A DNA stretch of 64,000 bases from Ascidia mentula. Its lineage: Eukaryota; Chordata; Ascidiacea; Phlebobranchia; Ascidiidae. The DNA lies in contig OX387199.1 in assembly GCA_947561715.1 (NCBI GenBank), positions 16,993,001 through 17,057,000 of the forward strand, given 5' to 3'. A program made the translations under genes and the position numbers. Positions 57,622 to 64,000 of the stretch are shown here, piece by piece. Position 1 is the stretch's first letter, and the number at the start of each line of letters is the position of its first letter. Below the pieces are notes generated by a model that worked only from the letters and a program-made list of their open reading frames with translations, was not told the DNA's origin and did not search any database.

Positions 57622-58955
57622 ATGGCGAGGTTGGTGGATTCGTTGAGAAATCGACTTCATCTCATTCCACTGGAAAGTTTGTAAGTAACGTAGACATTGT
57701 ATATTGCTATCTACTTGACAACTAATCAAAACCAAATCTTTTCAATTGTTTATGTTGTTGGGCCAAATGTCATGTATAGTTAAAGTCGTAGTAATTATTG
57801 GGCCATATGTCATGTTGTTTTTCAATCGAGTCATAGAACTTGGTGAAAGTGTTTTTACACCAAAAACAAAAAAAGCGTAGTCAACGATATTGCTTGGCAA
57901 CGCTATTTTTTAACAAGTAGCTGTAAGCAATGCATAAGCAAAAAGTTTAAGGTAAATGTCACAAACGATTGGTTTCAATTTGTTTTTTTTAGCCATTTCG
58001 TCTCCATAAAAAAGAACCAATAAATTTGACCTTTCCATTTTAACGTTTGGAAATTCACATGTGTGGGATAATTGACAGGGTTGCCATACCGACCGCATCT
58101 TTTAAGATTAGTCCTTGTTTGCTTTAGGGTGTCCTTATGTTTCAGCCATATTACGCTGTTTTAGCCACAGACGTCCTTACTTTTAGTATGTTTTGGCTCA
58201 AACAATGTTAAATGCTGGCCTTCGCATTTGCCATCATCATTTGTCTACCATTTTTACAATTTGACTGAAATTCCATTAGATGTTGCATCAGTAAAGGTAA
58301 GTTTTTTCAGTCGTCGATATTTTGGGTTTCACATCGTTGGCAGTCCTGGTTATTGGCCTGCGTAAATTCATATAAATTTTTATGAGCAAATTCTGGCGCC
58401 GGGTCCCTCACGGTGCGTTTAATAACGGATTGCTTTTATTACTTGATATTATATATCGACTGCTGGTAAAACACTGGGCAGCATAAAAGGCGACCATCAA
58501 TCTGGGTGATTGTTAGTAAGACATTCGAAAGCATTTCTGAACGTGTTGATACGTTGATTATTACGTCATAACAAATGACATGTTAATGACATTAACTGTT
58601 GGCATATTTGCAGTTCGTCTAGTTGCTTACGAGATGACAACCGACAGTAGATAACAGTTCGCTTTACACCTATAGATTTCTCAAGCAGAAGTAATTACTA
58701 CGCGATAATTGAGATGATTTATTGCCTCCAACTGATCGATTGGTTTGAATGATTGCTTTCGCACTGTGCCGGCAGTTTGTTCAGGAAATCACCACATAAC
58801 CAGTTTAATATTGCACCTGCTTATGGTGATGTATTGTGAAACTCGGTAGTGGCGTACGCGTGAATTATTTATTTTACCGCTTTGACAGATTAATACCTTG
58901 CGAAACCGGCATACCAGATCAACAAAGCGCTGCTTTGACCCAAAAACCTCATTAA
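57622..58955 (+). CDS. Possible short upstream ORF / 5' exons of the EF-hand gene
   Basis: ATG at 57622 opens MARLVDSLRNRLHLIPLES up to a strong GTAAGT donor (exon end 57680, phase 2). An acceptor TTTGACAG at 58888 would join in phase and add 22 codons (LIPCETGIPDQQSAALTQKP in part) before a TAA at 58953-58955. The same exon could run on to the EF-hand start codon at 59108, which would make this a 5'UTR intron and an upstream ORF. There is no family match, so this is a weak call. Confidence 0.25.
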
Positions 58956-59107
58956 GTCAGCCACAAGTGTATCTAGGGAGCTGTGAAGAGCCTCAACATA
59001 TATTTTACAATACTCCCAGGGACACCATGTCCATAGCAAGTTACATAGGCAGCACCGAAAAGATAGCAAACGATCAATCGGTCTTTAAATTAATATAGAC
59101 AACAGCT

Positions 59108-62100
59108 ATGGAACGTACAAGAGGCAGACATGCTGTTGTCAGGCAAGAATCAGACATTCGTCTCATTGATTTTATGGGATGGATAACTGGGTAAGTTTGT
59201 CCGTACTGCTTTGTTTCGTTATATTTCAGCACCTGGATGTGTTTTAACTTATTGCAAGTATATGTTTCGAAATACTTTTTCACGTGCAGCAACCTAAAAA
59301 GAATTTCTATCGTTTCGGTAAAAAGGCGCTCATCGCTATAACCTTGAACTGCATGGTGACCAGGGGTCGCCATAGTGCTTATATAATATCTAAGACTTGT
59401 GCTTATTTTTACAAGTAGTGTCTAAGAAAGTACTAATGTACATATTTCTAAAACAATGTGCTTCATTGTACGTGCTTAGTTTTATCATGCAAACGTGCTT
59501 ATTTTTTAATCTACTACGGATTATTTGTGATATTGCCCAGTGATAGACGTTTTTAGACGGACCGATGTGAATAAAAACAGTTGTATGTAAACCGATGTCA
59601 TCGGTAACTCTGTGCAGTACCGAAACGCTTAGGTTAAAATACATTGAGTTTTAAATTCAAGATCCATGTTTAACGTTTCCAGCAGCTCGTTACACGGCAA
59701 AAATTTTATTGCTATATTCAATTCTTCTTTCTTATGCGTTCTTGTACATTAACTTGGACGATATTTGTGTTTTTCTAATTTGTAAATCTGTGTTCTAGTC
59801 ATATAACAATTTGAAAATTGTTTTTAACTTGCGTAATTTCGATGACTTTTCAAACTTTGGTTTGCTTTAACATATGCCACTCTGTGATATCGACCTGTTT
59901 GGGCCAAACAAACGCTCACCAATGATCACTGTCGTACAACGGCAAATTGTTTCTGAAAATAAAAGCTCCTAGTCCATTGTCAGCAAGACCCTGGAGATGT
60001 AAAACAACGCACACAACGGAATCGAGAACAAATTAATCTTACCCTATGTCCCATCACAGAACACGCTATTTAACAGAAAATCGATTGGCCCAAAGTTGCG
60101 GTTTGTACCCGGTTTCCCGGTCGTTCAATCGTTTTTGCAACCTTTTGGTAAGCCTTTGTTGTTATTGCTGCCGCGATAACCGTATTGTGTAGGGTGCAGA
60201 ATCAAAGTTTGGGAGAAAGCGATGGTGTGGCGTTTGGTTTGATTAAGAGCAAAAAAGTTTTTAGCAGAAAAGACATATCTTTATTTGAAATAAGTAGGAA
60301 TAGTATAATAGACGCTGGAGAAAGAAACCTCCCGGTTCAATTCTATTTTGCACTAAATACAAGCATTTAAAGTCAGATATAGACAGAAAAGCCTTTGGTT
60401 TATAATCTCTCAGCTCAATCATAATACAAAATTCATGTGCATGGACTTTATCAGGTATGCCTAAGTCTATGATACCATGAAACCGTGTTTTAGAACACTG
60501 CATATGACCGCGCATATTTGACAAAAATTAGAAATGTACATTAAAGTCAAGTTTTAACGACAAAAAGACCAACGAAAATTATTGATCGTTTACCTTTTGT
60601 TCTGGTCCGTGAATGGAATTTTGCCTCGTCGAGAGTTCATAAATATTTAAAAGACAGCAAACAAGGATTGGCAAAACCCATCCCTCTAATATTCTGCAAC
60701 GCGCTATTGCACAAGCTTATAAGATGGCTTGTCATTAAAACACCAAAATTGTATTTTTCTCATACATTGGTAGCTGCAATGAAATAACAAGAATTGAAAC
60801 TAAAGATGGTTTACCTGTATGCTGGACAAACCCTTTGTTCATACATTTTTCAAGTTACGCCCTTAATTAGCTTGTATTGAGATTTGTCGCAACTGTTTTC
60901 AGAACCAATAGTTTCACAACTGCTTTTTAATATTTCGCACCATTTTTATCGTGGTTGTCTGTTATGTTTAAACAGCTTCCCTGCAGTCTATTTTATAAAT
61001 ATCCATCAGATGTTTTCGAAAGAAAGAAGACATAACGTTTATATAAGCGCCATAAATAAAGTGACACACACAAGCTTCCATCAAATATATCCTTTTGTAT
61101 ACAGCGACACCAGAAGACCAGGACGACCCCGTACAATCTTCGGGGACGGGGGTCGACGCCCTGCCGGTCGAAAGACTCTGTATGGACGTCGGCGTCTCGA
61201 GGAACAATACGAAACCCGCAGAGTGACTGGTTTCAACTCCGAGGAGATAGCTGACATTCGGCAAATTTTCGAGTACTACGATGTGGACAATAACAAAACG
61301 ATGGACCTTAGGTACATTTTCAACTATTCGGCATCCGTTTGTGTTGGTTAAAACACTGCTGCTATGAAAACAGTCTGTCTTGCTGTTCTGTGGGTAAAAA
61401 GCTAATGTAATTTGTTTAATAGGAGGTAAGTCGCCTTGGTTATAAATAGTTATTTGATTTTTTCTATCATGGAGAGTCCAATTAAATACATTTTCCATAC
61501 CCTTCATGTCTTCTAAACAAAATGAAGCATTATACTCAAAGTCAGCATGTATTAAGCTAACAATTGTCGTTAACGATCTATACAGAATCGAATATACCAA
61601 GGCAGTAATTAATGTTTTGATTTTACCTTCCATCACACAACACATTACGTTTTCCCCTTATCAAATGTAACCTATTTCGTTGTAGCGAACTGGATGTGGC
61701 ATTACGCGCCCTCGGCTACAACCCGTCGGTTGAAGACGTGGAGGAAATGACGTCACTGATGGACGTGGATGACGACAAAACTTTAGATTTCAGCGAGTTT
61801 TGTATGATACTTGAACATTTGAGGGAGATGAAGGGCGAATTCGGCGATCTCCGGTAAAAGAACAGTTCGCCCCTTTATTGACCTTTTTTCATTAAAAGTT
61901 TCGAATATTGCGAAGGACGTTGAAAGATTAAATTGCTTCCCCGAGATATTAAATTTTCGTTTTGGCACAAACTTGCACGTGGCCTTGGGAATACGAACCT
62001 TCCGTCATTCCGAAATTACCCTTGATTAATTTTACCTATACTTCAAACAGGAATTTTACAGCTCATTTGTGTCGTGGTCTGTGTGACACAACATTGATTC

Positions 62101-63732
62101 CTTTCATCGGTCATTTGGATATGTTTGTTTCGGGCTTGCCAAATTCTAAGTAGGCGGCAAAAGCAGAAAAATGCATATTGTTGTGTACCTAGGCAGGATC
62201 GCTCCATGGCGAAGGGCCTTTACTTCGGAGCTGTCATACGTCAATAGTTCAGACCTGAAACCGCTGGTCTCCTGTAGCTCAGTTGGTAGCCTGGGTTAGC
62301 CCAGGGTCGTGAGTTCAAACATCACCGGAATCTTGATTTTTCAAATCTTGCTTCGACTTGTCAAGAAAAAGTGGTTGATCCAGCGAAGCCTGTAAACCTA
62401 TAATTGTTCAAACCTTACCGGGAAATTAATAATTAACTTCAAATCGTCACTAGTTGGCTTTGATGTTGCTGTATTGTGATTGACAGGTAAAGGCTTCGCT
62501 GTGGGGTCATCCTACCTTGACGAACGGAATTTGCAGTGTTCTGCGTTTTCTATTCTAACGGTAGCGGCGAACCCCTATGAATCGTACATATTCCGTGGAC
62601 AAAGTATACGCTCGCGTGATAGTGTATCTTGCCCTCATTCTTACCAATGTGTTCCCTTTGAAGTTGAAGAGCAGTGGTTCGGTGTTAGCTGGACTTAGCT
62701 GGAATGTCACTGTACCTTGTAAAGGTGGTAAAATGGTTGAATTTTTGCGCAGAGACGCTTTCCGGTGCTTGGATCACAACGAAGAAGGTAAAATCAGTGC
62801 GGATGATTTGAGGAAGCTTTTAACAAATCAAGGAGAGAGCGTTACATTGAAGGAAGTTCACGACATTATCAAGTGAGTAGATGGTATCACCTCACGCGAT
62901 TGAAACTAAACGATAATTTTACATGATATATTTTAAACTTTTTGTCAATTCATTCTGCGTAGAGTAAGAATTTCTAGGGTCAACAACTTAGTTTAAAGTC
63001 GTTTTTCTTACAATATTGTTTGACTTTGGCCAATACATTTACTTGTAAGCATCATCATCGGTGTTAATTATTCAAATTTTTGGCCTTGTGTTTGAGAAAA
63101 CCTTTTTTTAATTGCTGACTCCAAATTACACATCGAATCAATCTAAGAACAAACAGGGCCACCTATTGTATGCGAATTTGGTTGCAGACTCGCCGATCCC
63201 CAGGGCACGGGTTTTATCGATTACGACCAGTTTATTGAGGTTTTGAGGAGGGGCCGGACGTCACACTTCACCACCGATGAACTCAGCACTACGTCACCGG
63301 GAAGTGGATCCTTGCCGTCTCGCGGGGAAACTTCCAAACCTCACCGGGGTTCGAACAAAACCAAAAAGAAAAAGAAGAAAATGCAGATGGACATAATAGG
63401 AGGTGGGTATTCCCCTGTATGGAAAGTGGATTTTTGTGGTATGCAAAAGCAAAATATTGCACGAAAAGTTGAAAATGGAGCGCCGATTCTGGAGGTGTTA
63501 TAAAACCTATGCATACAACGCTAGAAAAACTTAATTGTCATTTTGTGACATTTACATTTGCCGCAGGAGTGATGAGAAGAGTGGAACCGGTGGACAATCT
63601 CGCAAAAGCTTTGAGAGGCCCGATTTTGATTACAAGCGCAGTCATTATTACGTCACAAAGCCCGTCGCGAAAGAAGAAAAATAGGAAAAAAATAAAGTGG
63701 CCCTCGGTGCAGCGCATTCTGCATTACAAATC
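59108..63732 (+). CDS. Calmodulin-like EF-hand protein with basic N- and C-terminal extensions (3' end uncertain)
   Basis: Exons: 59108-59190, 61105-61311, 61686-61853, 62753-62872, 63188 to 63402 or 63406, and 63567 onward. After an Arg-rich N-terminal part (RRPGRPRTIFGDGGRRPAGR) come four EF-hands. Loop 1 is DVDNNKTMDLSE across an exon junction and loop 2 is DVDDDKTLDFSE, both canonical. Loop 3 is DHNEEGKISADD, acceptable. Loop 4 is DPQGTGFIDYDQ, degenerate at position 12. The linker GDLRDAFRCLD and order follow calmodulin/centrin. The tail is Ser/Thr-rich, then Lys-rich (KTKKKKKKMQ). Two 3' joins both close in phase: 63406|63567 ends at TAG 63682-63684 (304 aa); 63402|63567 stays open to a GTAAGT donor at 63733 (stop at 63734-63736 if unspliced). 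I cannot name the orthologue; calcium sensing is inferred. Confidence 0.75.
62269..62330 (+). repeat. tRNA-like fragment (pseudo-tRNA or SINE head)
   Basis: TCCTGTAGCTCAGTTGGTAG resembles a tRNA 5' half with an A box and GAGTTCAAACATC a degenerate B box. The D-arm and anticodon arm are shortened (CCTGGGTTAGCCCAGGG) and the two ends do not pair as an acceptor stem. It is intronic in the EF-hand gene and unlikely to be a functional tRNA. Confidence 0.4.
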
Positions 63733-64000
63733 GTAAGTTGAATTTAACATAAGAAAACAAAACATAAACGCCACGTAATGCAAAACGACGTTCTTCTACT
63801 GTTTTATTTTGCTGGTAGGACCCTTATTGTTGACAAACTAATTTTATCATGTAGAAACATGGGCATAAACGACGTAGAAGTGGCAAAAAATAAGATAGCA
63901 GAACAAAAAGCATGTAGAAGTTGCTATTCTAATTGCTTTCATCGAACCTAAAAAGTTATATTTGATTGGAACGATTCCTCATTTTTGAGAAATTATTTTG
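63733..64000 (+). other. 3' end of window, intron or 3'UTR of the EF-hand gene
   Basis: The sequence starts with a strong GTAAGT donor at 63733. No further exon can be supported before the window ends. Confidence 0.4.

Noticed and set aside
60968-61645. 225-codon reverse-strand open frame
   Set aside because: It is antisense to the EF-hand exon 61105-61311; the plus strand has clear EF-hand motifs and splice sites.
62269-62330. Functional tRNA gene
   Set aside because: The A box is good but acceptor ends do not pair and the anticodon arm is truncated; treated as a pseudo-tRNA or SINE piece.

Overview
The window reads as animal nuclear DNA: AT-rich, with short GT-AG introns (often 60-400 bp) and about one protein gene per 4-5 kb. 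The recognisable genes are metazoan orthologues: THOC5, PSMD9, C1orf43, MEPCE, ZCWPW1, a TRIM protein, TIMM22, a ZBED/hAT protein, TPGS2, citrate synthase and UPP. Compactness and gene content suggest an invertebrate chordate, most likely an ascidian tunicate of the Ciona type. That assignment is inference; nothing in the sequence names the species.

Layout: 41-4744 (+) 3' part of THOC5; 6274-6855 (+) PSMD9; 9602-11335 (+) C1orf43/NICE-3; 13763-16824 (-) MEPCE; 19555-25877 (+) a CW-PWWP protein like ZCWPW1; 26863-30007 (+) a RING/B-box/coiled-coil protein; 30377-31652 (-) TIMM22; 33888-34965 and 36200-37243 (+) a tandem pair of small secreted 14-cysteine proteins that I cannot assign to a family; 38104-40562 (-) a ZBED/hAT-derived protein that has lost transposase residues; 41798-44732 (+) TPGS2; 45796-47217 (-) intronless mitochondrial citrate synthase; 48972-51917 and 53931-56151 (+) tandem uridine phosphorylases; 59108 to about 63732 (+) a calmodulin-like EF-hand protein with basic tails. 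Coding exons were joined by hand from splice sites, reading phase and remembered protein families. Most phases close exactly; the exceptions (THOC5 exon 2, ZCWPW1 exons 4/5, TRIM exons 7/8, the EF-hand 3' end) are flagged.

The genes look like an ordinary mixture rather than a pathway: mRNA export, proteasome assembly, snRNA capping, chromatin reading, mitochondrial import, tubulin glutamylation, TCA cycle and pyrimidine salvage. The two local expansions (14-Cys pair, UPP pair) and the mobile-element load are the lineage-specific part. hAT-type MITEs with 8-bp target duplications, a Harbinger-like MITE, TA-flanked MITEs, tRNA-derived SINE pieces and two long hairpins lie mostly in introns and flanks. 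The most unusual points are: the undescribed 14-cysteine pair, one member carrying a perfect 62-bp inverted repeat in an intron; GC-AG introns at two conserved positions in both UPP copies; and the apparently domesticated hAT protein.
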